A program made the translations under genes and the position numbers. Shown here piece after piece: positions 36,417 to 47,091 of a stretch of DNA of 51,950 nucleotides; positions within the stretch are counted from its first letter, which is position 1, and each line of letters begins with the position of its first letter. The stretch is from Proluteimonas flavola (GTDB taxonomy: Bacteria; Pseudomonadota; Gammaproteobacteria; Xanthomonadales; Xanthomonadaceae). A model generated the notes under the pieces. That model saw only the letters and a list, made by a program, of their open reading frames with translations. It ran no database searches and was not told where the DNA came from. The stretch covers positions 1 to 51,950 of the forward strand of contig NZ_JAIWPU010000023.1 in assembly GCF_021191705.1 (NCBI RefSeq). Reading direction: 5' to 3'.

Positions 36417-37648
36417 ACCGCAAAGGCGACAAGACCCTCATCGTCGGACTCGACATCGGTACCTCGAAAGTGGTGGCGCTGGTCGGCGAGTACTCGCCCG
36501 GCAACCCGATCGAGGTCGTCGGCATCGGCAGCCACGAATCGCGCGGGCTCAAGCGCGGCGTGGTCGTCGACATCGAATCGACCGTGCAGTCGATCCAGCG
36601 CGCCGTCGAGGAAGCCGAGCTGATGGCCGGCTGCGAGATCCGCTCGGTCTACGCGTCGATCTCCGGCAACCACGTGCAGTGCCGCAACTCGCCGGGCATC
36701 GTGCCGATCCGCGACAACGAAGTGACCTGGGCCGACCTCGACCGCGTGCTCGACGCGGCCAAGGCCGTCGCGATCCCGGCCGACCAGAAGATCCTGCACG
36801 CGATCCCGCGCGAGTACGTGCTCGACGATTCGCAGGAAGGCATCCGCAATCCGGTCGGCATGACCGGCGTGCGCCTGGAAGTGCATGCGCACCTCGTGGT
36901 GTGCGCGCAGTCGGCCGCCGCCAACATCAGCAAGTGCGTGCAGCGCTGCGGCCTCTCGATCGACGATCTGATCCTGTCGTCGCTGGCCTCGAGCACCGCG
37001 GTGCTGACCTCGGATGAGCGCGAGCTCGGCGTGGTGCTGGTCGACATGGGCGCGGGCACGACGGATCTGGCGGTGTTCGTGCAGGGCGCGATCTGCCACA
37101 CGGCATCCTTGCCGATCGCCGGCGACAAGGTCACCGAGGACATCGCGCACATGCTGCGCACGCCCACGCCCGAGGCCGAGCAGATCAAGGTCCGCTATGC
37201 CTGCGCGCTGGCGCAGCTGGCGACCAGCGAGGAATCGATCCAGGTGCCGAGCGTCGGCGACCGCCCGCCGCGGCGCCTGCCGCGCCAGTCGCTGGCGCAG
37301 GCGGTACAGGCCCGCTACGAGGAGATCTTCGAGATGGTGCAGGCCGAACTGCGTCGCTCGGGCTTCGAGCAGCACGTCCGCGCCGGCATGGTCCTGACCG
37401 GCGGCGCGTCGAAGATGGAAGGCGTGGTCGAACTCGCCGAGGAAATGCTGCAGATGCCGGTGCGCGTGGGCATTCCGCAGCACGTCACGGGCCTGGGCGA
37501 AGTGGTCGGCAATCCGGTGCACGCCAGCGGCGTGGGCCTGCTGCTGATGGGCAGCCAGATCGAACACCCCAGACGCCCGGTGGTGTCCGGCGGTCGCGCC
37601 GGCGGGTGGCTGAAGAAGATGTGGGCGCGGTTCAACGGGGAATTCTGA
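36413..37648 (+). CDS. ftsA: Cell division protein FtsA
   Basis: Actin-like ATPase that tethers FtsZ filaments to the membrane. The 411-residue product shows LIVGLDIGTSKVVALVGE (phosphate 1), the SHS2 1C domain, VVLVDMGAGTTDLAVFVQG (phosphate 2), VLTGGASKMEGV (adenosine) and a C-terminal amphipathic membrane-targeting helix (GGWLKKMWARFNGEF). ATG lies within the ftsQ stop. It is followed by a 206-bp gap before ftsZ. Confidence 0.97.
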   Translation: MNRKGDKTLIVGLDIGTSKVVALVGEYSPGNPIEVVGIGSHESRGLKRGVVVDIESTVQSIQRAVEEAELMAGCEIRSVYASISGNHVQCRNSPGIVPIRDNEVTWADLDRVLDAAKAVAIPADQKILHAIPREYVLDDSQEGIRNPVGMTGVRLEVHAHLVVCAQSAAANISKCVQRCGLSIDDLILSSLASSTAVLTSDERELGVVLVDMGAGTTDLAVFVQGAICHTASLPIAGDKVTEDIAHMLRTPTPEAEQIKVRYACALAQLATSEESIQVPSVGDRPPRRLPRQSLAQAVQARYEEIFEMVQAELRRSGFEQHVRAGMVLTGGASKMEGVVELAEEMLQMPVRVGIPQHVTGLGEVVGNPVHASGVGLLLMGSQIEHPRRPVVSGGRAGGWLKKMWARFNGEF

Positions 37649-37854
37649 TGAATTCCCCGTGGGATTCGGGCAGTGGGATCCGGGATTTGAAAGAGCAAGC
37701 GACAGGGCAAAGCGGCGAGCGGCAGGCGGATGGTTTTGTAAGTAGCGCAATCACCTACAACTAAATCGGGATCAGGACGCGGGCGCGGGACGGCTTTTGA
37801 TTTGCCGAATCCCGAATCCCGAATCCAGAATCCCGGCACTCAGAGGACACGGAC
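37649..37854 (+). repeat. ftsA-ftsZ spacer with inverted GAATCCC-type repeats
   Basis: The spacer has two blocks of degenerate GAATCCC heptamers: 37661-37688 reads GGGATTCGGG and relatives, and 37806-37834 carries CGAATCCC units in the opposite orientation, so the two can pair as arms of a large stem. Between them lies a less GC-rich segment (TTTTGTAAGTAGCGCAATC, then ACAACTAAAT) that may hold an ftsZ promoter, though I cannot assign -35 and -10 with confidence. GAGGACACGGAC before the ATG at 37855 supplies the ribosome site. Confidence 0.6.
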
Positions 37855-39135
37855 ATGGCACATTTCGAACTGGTCGAGAAGATGGCTCCAAACGCGGTGA
37901 TCAAGGTCATCGGCGTCGGCGGCGGCGGCGGCAACGCGGTCGCGCACATGGTCAACAACAGCGTCGACGGCGTGGAGTTCATCACCGCCAACACCGATTC
38001 GCAGGCGATCAAGAACTGCGGCGCCAAGCTGCAGCTGCAGCTCGGCAGCAGCGTCACCAAGGGGCTGGGCGCAGGCGCCAACCCGGAAGTCGGTCGTCAG
38101 GCAGCCCTGGAAGACCGCGAGATCATCATGGATGCGCTGCAGGGCGCCGACATGGTGTTCATCACCGCCGGCATGGGCGGCGGCACCGGCACCGGCGCAG
38201 CCCCGGTCGTCGCGCAGCTGGCCAAGGAGATGGGCATCCTGACCGTCGCCGTGGTCACCAAGCCGTTCCCGTTCGAAGGCCGCCGCCGCATGCAGGTCGC
38301 CCTCAAGGGCATCGAGGAGATGTCGGCGCATTGCGATTCGCTGATCACCATCCCCAACGAGAAGCTGATCACCGTGCTCGGCCGCAACGCCACGATGATC
38401 CAGGCCTTCCGCGCCGCCAACGACGTGCTGCTGGGCGCCGTGCAGGGCATCGCCGACCTGATCGTGCGTCCGGGCCTGATCAACGTCGACTTCGCCGACG
38501 TGCGCACGGTGATGTCGGAAATGGGCCTGGCGATGATGGGCACCGGCAACGCACGTGGCGACGACCGCGCGCAGGCCGCCGCCGAAGCCGCGATCCAGAA
38601 CCCGCTGCTCGACGACGTCAACCTGGCCGGCGCCAACGGCATCCTGGTCAACATCACCGCCGGCGCGGACTTCACGATGGCCGAGTTCGACGAAGTCGGC
38701 CGCACCGTCGAGAACTTCGCCAGTGAAGACGCGACCATCGTCATCGGCACCGTGCTCGATCCCGACATGCAGGACGAAGTCCGCGTGACCGTGGTCGCCA
38801 CCGGCCTCAACCGCGCACCCGCGCGTGCCACCGGCTACAACGGCGACAGCGCCGGCCGCGGCAAGCCGCAGGTGCAGCTGATCAGCAACAACCAGCGGGG
38901 CGTCCGCGACGGCACGACCGGCATGCTGATCGACGACGCGTCCGACGCCGTGGCCCCGTACAGCCCGGGTCACAGCATCGCGGCCTCGCTGCGCGGCAAC
39001 GGTGGCGGCGCGTCGGCTTCGCCGGCACGCGGCGCCGCCCGCGTCGAATCGACGGACGCGCTCAAGGCGGCCGATTTCGGCAGCGACAGCAGCTACCTCG
39101 ATATTCCGGCGTTCCTGCGTCGCCAGGCTGACTGA
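37855..39135 (+). CDS. ftsZ: Cell division protein FtsZ
   Basis: Tubulin-like GTPase that forms the division ring. The 426-residue product shows [15 protein letters not shown], the tubulin signature [43 protein letters not shown], and the T7 loop region [16 protein letters not shown] variable linker of about 80 residues leads to the C-terminal peptide [11 protein letters not shown], which binds FtsA/ZipA-type partners. The last 23 bp are duplicated 128 bp downstream. Confidence 0.98.
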   Translation: MAHFELVEKMAPNAVIKVIGVGGGGGNAVAHMVNNSVDGVEFITANTDSQAIKNCGAKLQLQLGSSVTKGLGAGANPEVGRQAALEDREIIMDALQGADMVFITAGMGGGTGTGAAPVVAQLAKEMGILTVAVVTKPFPFEGRRRMQVALKGIEEMSAHCDSLITIPNEKLITVLGRNATMIQAFRAANDVLLGAVQGIADLIVRPGLINVDFADVRTVMSEMGLAMMGTGNARGDDRAQAAAEAAIQNPLLDDVNLAGANGILVNITAGADFTMAEFDEVGRTVENFASEDATIVIGTVLDPDMQDEVRVTVVATGLNRAPARATGYNGDSAGRGKPQVQLISNNQRGVRDGTTGMLIDDASDAVAPYSPGHSIAASLRGNGGGASASPARGAARVESTDALKAADFGSDSSYLDIPAFLRRQAD

Positions 39136-39264
39136 TGCCGTTCATGGCGCAGATCATCGGCTCCGGCAGGTCCGGCCCGGCCATCCCTGCCCGGGCGCGC
39201 GACGAAGCGCGAGGCAGTGCCTCGCAAGCGCTCCGTCTCGCCCTGCGTCGCCAGGCTGACTGAT
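39114..39264 (+). repeat. 23-bp direct repeat of the ftsZ 3' end flanking a 105-bp insert
   Basis: Positions 39114-39136 and 39242-39264 are identical over 23 bp, covering the codons LRRQAD and the stop of ftsZ. The 105 bp between them contain a perfect hairpin, GCGAGGCA/TGCCTCGC (39209-39225), within a longer imperfect palindrome. This looks like a small mobile palindromic element inserted with a long target duplication, or a local tandem duplication that later diverged. The repeat is certain; the mechanism is inference. Confidence 0.8.
39135..39263 (+). CDS. Small ORF overlapping the ftsZ stop, ending in a copy of the FtsZ tail
   Basis: An ATG overlaps the ftsZ stop by one base (TGATG) and opens a 42-codon frame ([14 protein letters not shown]...RLALRRQAD) whose last six residues duplicate the FtsZ C-terminus because the frame enters the 23-bp direct repeat. 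Translational coupling from ftsZ is possible, but there is no strong ribosome site. It may be only a by-product of the insertion. Confidence 0.25.
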   Translation: MPFMAQIIGSGRSGPAIPARARDEARGSASQALRLALRRQAD

Positions 39265-39395
39265 CCGCGTCATCCGCGGCAGTCCAGTGCGCGCGCACCG
39301 GTAGACGGTGCGCGGCGATGGCATGCCGCTGCATGGCGGATCGTCCTCCCGCCATGTGCTTTGCCCGGCGTCGCGTTGTCCGCGCGTCGCCTTTG

Positions 39396-39425
39396 GGTCC
39401 ACCGGGAGTCCCGGTGGACCGTTTT
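39396..39425 (+). terminator. Rho-independent terminator after ftsZ
   Basis: A perfect 11-bp stem, GGTCCACCGGG (39396-39406) and CCCGGTGGACC (39410-39420), with an AGT loop is followed by GTTTTC. It is the clearest intrinsic terminator in the window and should end the dcw transcript. The stretch 39265-39395 before it shows no gene; 39426-39579 is the lpxC leader, with TGATAATCT near 39505 as a possible -10. Confidence 0.85.
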
Positions 39426-39579
39426 CGACACATTGACCGCGGAATTTCCGCATTCATCCGCGTCCCGCGATGCCGCCGCGCTTTCGTTCAGGTTCAGGCG
39501 GTGCCGTGATAATCTGCCCCCGGTTCCGATGGCAGTCCGATGACGGACACGCGGTTCCTTCCTCCCTGCGGACTCCCCC

Positions 39580-40488
39580 ATGCCCCGCCAACGCACCATC
39601 AAGAACGTGATCCGCGCGACAGGCGTCGGCCTGCACAGTGGCGAGAAAGTGTTCCTGACCCTGCGTCCGGCAGCGCCCGACACCGGCATCGTGTTCCGCC
39701 GCGTCGACCTGGATCCCGTGGTCGAGATTCCGGCCGACGGCAACCTCGTCACCGAAACCACGTTGTGCACCGGCCTGAGCCGCGGCCCGGCCAACGTGCA
39801 GACCGTCGAACACCTGATGTCCGCGCTCGCGGGCCTGGGCGTCGACAACCTCTACATCGAACTGTCCGCGGCCGAAGTGCCGATCATGGACGGCTCCTCC
39901 GGTCCTTTCGTGTTCCTGCTGCAGTCGGCCGGCGTGGTCGAGCAGGACGCGCCCAAGCGCTTCATCCGCGTGCTCAGGCCGGTGGAAGTGCGCGAGGGCG
40001 ACAAGATCGCGCGCTTCGAGCCCTACGACGGCTTCAAGCTCGACTTCACCATCGCCTTCGATCACCCGGCGATCCCGGTCGCGCAGTCGCGCGCCGAAGT
40101 CGAGTTCTCGACCGAGGCCTACATCCGCGAAGTCAGCCGCGCGCGCACCTTCGGCTTCATGCGCGATCTGGAATACATGCGCGAGCGCAACCTCGGCCTC
40201 GGCGGCTCGATGGACAACGCGATCGTGCTCGACGAGTTCCGCGTGCTCAACGACGACGGCCTGCGCTACGCCAACGAGTTCGTGCGTCACAAGATCCTCG
40301 ACGCGGTGGGCGACCTGTATCTCGCCGGCCACCCGATCCTCGGCCGCTTCGTCGGCTACAAGTCCGGCCACGCGCTCAACAACAAGCTGGTGCGGGCGCT
40401 GCTGGCCGAAGCGGATGCCTGGGAGAAGGTCAGCTTCGACCAGACCGCGCCGGCGCCGGTCGCCTACGGCGTCCCCGCCGCCGCCTGA
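39580..40488 (+). CDS. lpxC: UDP-3-O-acyl-N-acetylglucosamine deacetylase LpxC
   Basis: Zinc enzyme for the committed step of lipid A synthesis. The 302-residue protein shows [19 protein letters not shown], the zinc ligands H78 in [10 protein letters not shown]237 and D241 in [29 protein letters not shown], and [13 protein letters not shown]. These match the E. coli positions 79, 238 and 242 almost exactly. It is separated from ftsZ by an intrinsic terminator and is therefore likely to have its own promoter. Confidence 0.98.
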   Translation: MPRQRTIKNVIRATGVGLHSGEKVFLTLRPAAPDTGIVFRRVDLDPVVEIPADGNLVTETTLCTGLSRGPANVQTVEHLMSALAGLGVDNLYIELSAAEVPIMDGSSGPFVFLLQSAGVVEQDAPKRFIRVLRPVEVREGDKIARFEPYDGFKLDFTIAFDHPAIPVAQSRAEVEFSTEAYIREVSRARTFGFMRDLEYMRERNLGLGGSMDNAIVLDEFRVLNDDGLRYANEFVRHKILDAVGDLYLAGHPILGRFVGYKSGHALNNKLVRALLAEADAWEKVSFDQTAPAPVAYGVPAAA

Positions 40489-40499
40489 TCGCCTGTGGG

Positions 40500-40557
40500 A
40501 GCGCGCTTGCGCGCGAAGACGCTCTACCGGGAAAGCGTCTTCGCGCGCGAGCGCGCT
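40500..40557. repeat. Long REP-type hairpin after lpxC
   Basis: Arms 40500-40523 and 40534-40557 are 24 bp each and complementary with one mismatch, around a 10-base loop. The left arm is preceded by CCTGTGGGAG; the 14-bp block CCTGTGGGAGCGCG (40492-40505) recurs at 50003-50016. This is a dispersed palindromic element that may also stabilise or end the lpxC mRNA; no T-tract follows. Confidence 0.8.
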
Positions 40558-40604
40558 GAACCCGGCGGAGCTGCAGCCGAACGGTTCATGTCGAGCGGCG
40601 CCAG

Positions 40605-40653
40605 TAACAGAAATTTAACTTTAGATTTCTGAATATTTAATTTTCAGTTAACT
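40605..40653. other. AT-rich island between convergent lpxC and the DUF721 gene
   Basis: About 49 bp of strongly AT-rich sequence (TTTAACTTTAGATTTCTG, GAATATTTAATTTTCAG) in an otherwise very GC-rich region. AGAAAT and ATTTCT can form a small stem. It lies between converging genes, where a protein-gene promoter is not expected; TTTAACT and TATTTAAT could serve as promoter elements for an antisense or small RNA. No gene is seen in 40558-40740. Confidence 0.5.
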
Positions 40654-40740
40654 TCCTGCCGCGGAACCGCCGGTAGGATGCCTGCTCCCCTTCACCCGGC
40701 GTCCACGTCGGTGACCAGGGGGCGGAAGGGATCTCCCGAC

Positions 40741-41208
40741 TCATCGCGTCCCGTTGTCTTCGTCGTCCGGCGCTTGCAACGAGGCCAGCGCGTCCGCCAC
40801 CGCCCTTCGGGCCACGGCGGACGGCGGTGTCGGACGTGCGCGGCCTGCATCGACCTCCGGTCGCAGCGGCCGGGTCGAGGTCCTGATCACGATGTCGCTG
40901 ACATCCAGCCCGATGGACCGGGCGGCGTCGAGCAGCACATCGGCCGACAGGCGCAGCCTGGCGTGCCAGATGGGCGAATCGACGAGGAAGACCAGCCTGT
41001 TGCCATCGACATTGGCCAGCCGCGCATGCGGCGCCAGCGACGGAGGCAGCAGGGGAACGAGGCGGCGGTCCAGCGCGTCGAGCCACATGGCCCGGCGGAT
41101 CGGATCGGCCGACGCACCACCCAGTGCCGCATCCAGTGCGGCCGTCGGAATCCCGCTCCGGGATGCACCGATGCGGGGTGGCTTGGACCTGGACCTGAAA
41201 TCAGACAT
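40741..41208 (-). CDS. DUF721 (DciA-like) protein
   Basis: A 155-residue protein of the DUF721 family, which includes DciA, the loader or operator of the replicative helicase DnaB in bacteria lacking DnaC. The domain runs from about residue 20 to 110: DAALGGASADPIRRAMWLDALDRRLVPLLPPSLAPHARLANVDGNRLVFLVDSPIWHARLRLSADVLLDAAR. The N-terminal KH-like core is recognisable, with a basic C-terminal tail. The ATG at 41208 lies only 8 bp from the divergent M23 gene start. Position between lpxC and the M23 gene is typical for this family of bacteria. Confidence 0.75.
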   Translation of the reverse strand: MSDFRSRSKPPRIGASRSGIPTAALDAALGGASADPIRRAMWLDALDRRLVPLLPPSLAPHARLANVDGNRLVFLVDSPIWHARLRLSADVLLDAARSIGLDVSDIVIRTSTRPLRPEVDAGRARPTPPSAVARRAVADALASLQAPDDEDNGTR

Positions 41209-41216
41209 TGGCACGC

Positions 41217-42128
41217 ATGACCCTAGACACGTTGTTGAATGATATGCGCGGCCGCGCCGCGCAGGTGGCCGCCCGGGCCCGCGCACTCGCGGTACGCAAA
41301 CCCCTCACCGTCATGACCGCCGTCGCGGTCGCCAGCCTGTGCGGCGGCGCCGCCCTCAATGCCGCCGAAGTCGCGCGCATGCATGGCGTGGCCTCGGCGC
41401 ACGAGCGCGGCATCGAGGACACCCGCCGCGAGGCGCAACGCGAGATCAACGCGCTCGCGGCCCGCATGGGCGAGCTGCAGGCGCAGGCCAACCGCCTCAA
41501 CGCACTCGGCGACCGGCTCGCGCGTGGCGCAGGGCTGGAAGACGGCGAATTCGATTTCGACCGTCCGGTCGGCCAGGGTGGCGCTGAACCGGCGCGCGAC
41601 ATGCCGGCACGCAAGCTGCTCGGCGGCATGGACGCACTCGACGGCGATCTCGCCAGTTCCGGCCAGCAGCTTTCCGTGCTCGAGGCCCTGCTGTTCGATC
41701 GCCGCATCGAGCAGAACGCACTGCCGTCGCGCTCGCCGGTCGCGAGCAGCTTCGTGACCTCGTCCTACGGCTATCGCGCCGACCCGTTCGGCCGCGGCGG
41801 CCAGTTCCACAAGGGCATCGACTTCGACGCCCGCACCGGCGACCGCGTGATGACCGTCGCCGATGGCGTGGTCAGCTATTCGGGCGTGCGCAGCGGCTAC
41901 GGCAACGTGGTCGAAGTGGATCACGGCAACGGCTACGTGACCCGCTATGCGCACAACTCGCGCAACGTGGTGAAGGTGGGCGACCTTGTGCGCGTCGGCG
42001 ACGAGATCGCCAAGGCCGGCTCCACCGGCCGCTCGACCGGCGCCCACGTGCATTTCGAAGTCTGGGAGAACGGTCGCGTGCAGAACCCGCGCCAGTTCCT
42101 CGGCGACATGGGTGTCAGCCGGCAGTGA
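41217..42128 (+). CDS. M23 family metallopeptidase (LytM-type)
   Basis: Probable cell-wall endopeptidase anchored in the inner membrane. The 303-residue protein has a membrane helix (LTVMTAVAVASLCGGAALNA), a coiled coil (about residues 50-105), and a LytM domain with all zinc and catalytic positions: H198-x3-D202 in FHKGIDF, and H277-x-H279 in HVHFEVW, with YGNVVEVDHGNGYVTRYAH. Most M23 proteins of this type cleave peptide cross-links. ATG 41217 is preferred to TTG 41208. It is divergent from the DUF721 gene by 8 bp, so its promoter must lie within that gene. Confidence 0.93.
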   Translation: MTLDTLLNDMRGRAAQVAARARALAVRKPLTVMTAVAVASLCGGAALNAAEVARMHGVASAHERGIEDTRREAQREINALAARMGELQAQANRLNALGDRLARGAGLEDGEFDFDRPVGQGGAEPARDMPARKLLGGMDALDGDLASSGQQLSVLEALLFDRRIEQNALPSRSPVASSFVTSSYGYRADPFGRGGQFHKGIDFDARTGDRVMTVADGVVSYSGVRSGYGNVVEVDHGNGYVTRYAHNSRNVVKVGDLVRVGDEIAKAGSTGRSTGAHVHFEVWENGRVQNPRQFLGDMGVSRQ

Positions 42129-42135
42129 GGCTCTG

Positions 42136-42307
42136 CTCCTTCCCCCGCGTGCGGGGCATTGGACCCTTCACGGGTCGAAGGCTGGGATGGGGGCAAACCG
42201 TCAATTCGCGAGAGCGTGAGTGCTCGCATGTGATGTCGCGCCCGATCGCGCACTCCTGTGCGCACGGGTTGCCCCCACCCAACCCTCCCCCGCGTTGCGG
42301 GGGAGGG
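42136..42307. repeat. Compound palindromic repeat between the M23 gene and secA
   Basis: CTTCCCCCGCGTGCGGGG near 42137, GGGATGGGGGCAAACC near 42183 and GGTTGCCCCCACCC near 42268 are related inverted segments. The element ends in a perfect 11-bp hairpin, CCCTCCCCCGC (42283-42293) and GCGGGGGAGGG (42297-42307), followed by CTTTAAT, which can terminate the M23 transcript. Such G/C-block palindromes are common as dispersed elements in this family; other copies are not in this window. Confidence 0.65.
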
Positions 42308-42409
42308 CTTTAATCGGTGGCATAGGCGAGATACCTCGCTCACCACGCCGAGTGCGGACAGCGCACAGGGATAGCATCTCGCTTGAAAACGCCCCCGCGC
42401 TCCCCAAGC

Positions 42410-42454
42410 TACAATGCGTGTTGCCATCGCGGGGCGCCAAGCGCCCTTTTTCTT
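42410..42454 (+). promoter_or_regulatory. secA leader with promoter-like -10 and terminator-like hairpin
   Basis: TACAAT at 42410-42415 is a good -10; TTGAAA at 42383 is 21 bp upstream, too far for a normal -35. Downstream, GGGCGC (42432-42437) and GCGCCC (42441-42446) form a stem with a CAA loop, followed by five T residues (42447-42451). The hairpin lies 65 bp before the secA ATG and could attenuate secA; no secM gene is present. The remaining gap 42308-42409 shows no gene. Confidence 0.5.
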
Positions 42455-42516
42455 GTTTGCGGATTCGGGGGAAACCGCCCCCCGGGCCGCGTTCCGTCTC
42501 CAGAACCGGACTTCCA

Positions 42517-45273
<2,757 letters not shown>

Positions 45274-45310
45274 CTTCCAGGTAGACGCTCGATGGCGGCG
45301 CTTCCCAGGG

Positions 45311-45381
45311 CCTGATTGGCGTCGTTTCCCAGCTGGCGACTGAAGTATCAGCCGTCATTCCCGCCTGCGCGGGAATGACGG
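45311..45381 (+). repeat. Dispersed repeat unit ending in a CGTCATTCCCGC palindrome
   Basis: The unit begins CCTGATTGGCGTCGTTTCCC, continues AGCTGGCGACTGAA and ends in a perfect 13-bp hairpin (45352-45364 with 45369-45381). The same order of blocks, in the opposite orientation, forms the right half of the element at 46770-46946. It therefore belongs to a family of about 70 bp with at least three units here, flanking mutT. The rest of the secA-mutT gap shows no gene. Confidence 0.8.
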
Positions 45382-45509
45382 AATCGGGGGTGTCGGGATC
45401 TCGCAAAGGCTCCGCCACGCGGTGGCGGCGCTTCTCCGGAGACATCTCCCGACTGGCAAACCATCCGCGCCCGGCCTACCCTGACGCCCGGTCCCCACAT
45501 CCGAGCCGC

Positions 45510-46457
45510 ATGAGCGAACGCGTCATCGAGGTCGTTGCCGGCGTCATCACCGACAAGCGGGGCCGGATCCTGCTCTCGCGCCGCACGCCCAATCGCGACA
45601 TGCCGGGGCTCTGGGAATTTCCGGGCGGCAAGCGCGAGAGCGGCGAAACGCCCGAGGCCGCCCTGATCCGCGAACTGGACGAGGAACTCGGCATCCGCGT
45701 CATCGTCGGCCCACCGCTGATGGCCGTGCCGCAGCAGTACCCGACCAAGCGCCTGCGACTCGACGTCCGCCACGTCACCCACTGGGACGGCGTGCCCAAG
45801 GGCCGCGAAGGACAGGCCCTGGCCTGGGTCGCGCCCGGGAAGCTGGGGCGCTACTCGATGCCGCCCGCCGACCTGCCGGTCGTCGCTGCGCTGCAGGCCC
45901 CCGACTGCTATCTCGTCACGCCGCCACCCGGCGACGACGATGCGCCCTGGTTGCAGGCCCTCGACGACGCCCTGCGGCGCGGCATCCGGCGTATCCAGCT
46001 CCGGCTGCCTGATATCCCGGCCGAGCGCCAGACCGCCCTGCTGCAGCAGGCCGCCATCCGCTGCCGCAGGCGCGACGCGCAACTGCTGTTCAACGGCCCC
46101 ATCGACACCGCGCTCGCGGCGGGCGTCGGCGTCCATCTGAAGTCGTCCGCGCTGCAGGCGCTCGCCACGCGTCCCGTCCCCGACGGCATGCTGCTGGCCG
46201 CCTCCTGCCATACCGCCGAAGACCTCGCCCATGCCGCGCGCCTTGGCTGCGACTTCGTCGTGCTCGGCCCGGTCGCCGAGACCGCCAGCCATCCCGGCGC
46301 GCCCGGCATCGGCTGGACCGCCTTCGCGAAACTGCGCGAGATCACGGCCCTGCCGATCTACGCCATCGGCGGCATGACCCCCGACGACATCCCCGAAGCC
46401 CGCCGCCACGGCGCCCAGGGCATCGCCGCGATCCGGAGCCTGTGGTCGCCCGGCTGA
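45510..46457 (+). CDS. mutT: MutT-type Nudix hydrolase fused to a ThiE/TenI-like domain
   Basis: A 315-residue two-domain protein. Residues 1-130 form a Nudix hydrolase with the full box GGKRESGETPEAALIRELDEELGI; MutT removes 8-oxo-dGTP from the nucleotide pool. Residues 135-315 resemble thiamine-phosphate synthase (ThiE/TenI fold): GVHLKSSALQAL, AASCHTAEDLAHAARLGCDFVVLGPVAETASHPGAPGIGW and IYAIGGMTPDDIPEARRHGAQGIAAI. This fusion occurs in several gammaproteobacteria; the role of the second domain is unsettled. Location after secA is the usual one. Confidence 0.93.
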   Translation: MSERVIEVVAGVITDKRGRILLSRRTPNRDMPGLWEFPGGKRESGETPEAALIRELDEELGIRVIVGPPLMAVPQQYPTKRLRLDVRHVTHWDGVPKGREGQALAWVAPGKLGRYSMPPADLPVVAALQAPDCYLVTPPPGDDDAPWLQALDDALRRGIRRIQLRLPDIPAERQTALLQQAAIRCRRRDAQLLFNGPIDTALAAGVGVHLKSSALQALATRPVPDGMLLAASCHTAEDLAHAARLGCDFVVLGPVAETASHPGAPGIGWTAFAKLREITALPIYAIGGMTPDDIPEARRHGAQGIAAIRSLWSPG

Positions 46458-46559
46458 GTCTTTGCGACCACGAAGCCGGTCTCCGTTGGATGAAGCGCCG
46501 TGCGCCGGTTCTTGCCCCGATTCCGGCGCGCTTGCGCGTGCATGGTGCGGGTCCCGCGT

Positions 46560-46766
46560 GGCGGCGCAGACGATCCAGCTGCTGGAGGCGACCAGACCGG
46601 CCATGCCGGACAGACGGGTCAGTCCGGTCTCCGCGCGCCCGTTTTGTTCGACGTAGGAGGCCGGGTCGAGCGCCGGGTCCGCGGGCGGCAGGGCATGCGG
46701 TACGAACGCGTGCAAGTTCTCTCCGCCTGCTGCGGTCGTCACATGGGTTCCAGTGGTGCGCGGCAT
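46560..46766 (-). pseudogene. Remnant of a Fic family gene (N-terminal part only)
   Basis: A minus-strand frame begins MPRTTGTHVTTAAGGENL and continues HAFVPHALPPADPALDPASY, then RAETGLTRLSGMAGLVASSSW. The order P-x-P-L-P-P-x-x-P-x-L-D...A-x-x-x-L-x-R-L-x-G matches the start of Fic proteins (Fic N-terminal domain). The expected continuation with the HPFxxGNGR AMPylation motif is absent: the reading frame becomes unrelated sequence antisense to mutT. I read it as a 5' fragment of a lost Fic gene. No other gene is visible in 46458-46559. Family assignment is from pattern recognition only. Confidence 0.5.
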
Positions 46767-46769
46767 GAC

Positions 46770-46946
46770 AGGACCTGATGGGTGTCGTGTCTCAGTTGGG
46801 CGTCAGTTTTCCATCGTCATCCCCGCGAAAGCGGGGATCCAGCGACTTCAAGGCATTGAAAAGCAAAGGCGCTGGATTCCCGCTTTCGCGGGAATGACGA
46901 CTCATAGTTTCAGTCGCCAGCTGAGACACGACACCCATCAGGTCCT
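46770..46946. repeat. Nested 177-bp inverted repeat (BIME-like)
   Basis: Outer arms of about 30 bp, AGGACCTGATGGGTGTCGTG at 46770 and its complement ending at 46946, match with one mismatch. Inside are two inverted units with CGTCATCCCCGCGAAAGCGG and CCCGCTTTCGCGGGAATGAC, each palindromic itself. The right half is homologous to the unit at 45311-45381. The element abuts the start of the Fic remnant and may have disrupted it. Confidence 0.88.
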
Positions 46947-46980
46947 TTCTTAAGGCGCCGCTGATCGAGCCCATCTTTGC

Positions 46981-47091
46981 TCGTCATTTTCGCCTTCGCG
47001 CGAATGACGACTTTTTACAGCGTTTGTCCGTAGGAGCGGCCCATGGCCGCGATGGGAACCGCCGGCGAAGCCCGTCGCGCGCAAACGCGCG
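46981..47091. repeat. Degenerate and REP-like repeats downstream of coaE
   Basis: TCGTCATTTTCGCC with GCGAATGACGA (46981-47010) is a decayed copy of the CGTCATTCCCGC palindrome. GTAGGAGCGGCCCATGGCCG (47030-47049) is the second copy of the repeat found at 125-147, inverted relative to it. GCGCGC-AAA-type palindrome GCGCGCAAACGCGCGC at 47077-47092 closes the block and meets the 3' end of coaE, so it could form a 3' hairpin on that mRNA. Confidence 0.7.

Noticed and set aside
37661..37834. Regular short repeats that could suggest a CRISPR array
   Set aside because: Units are degenerate heptamers without spacers of constant size, and no cas genes are present.
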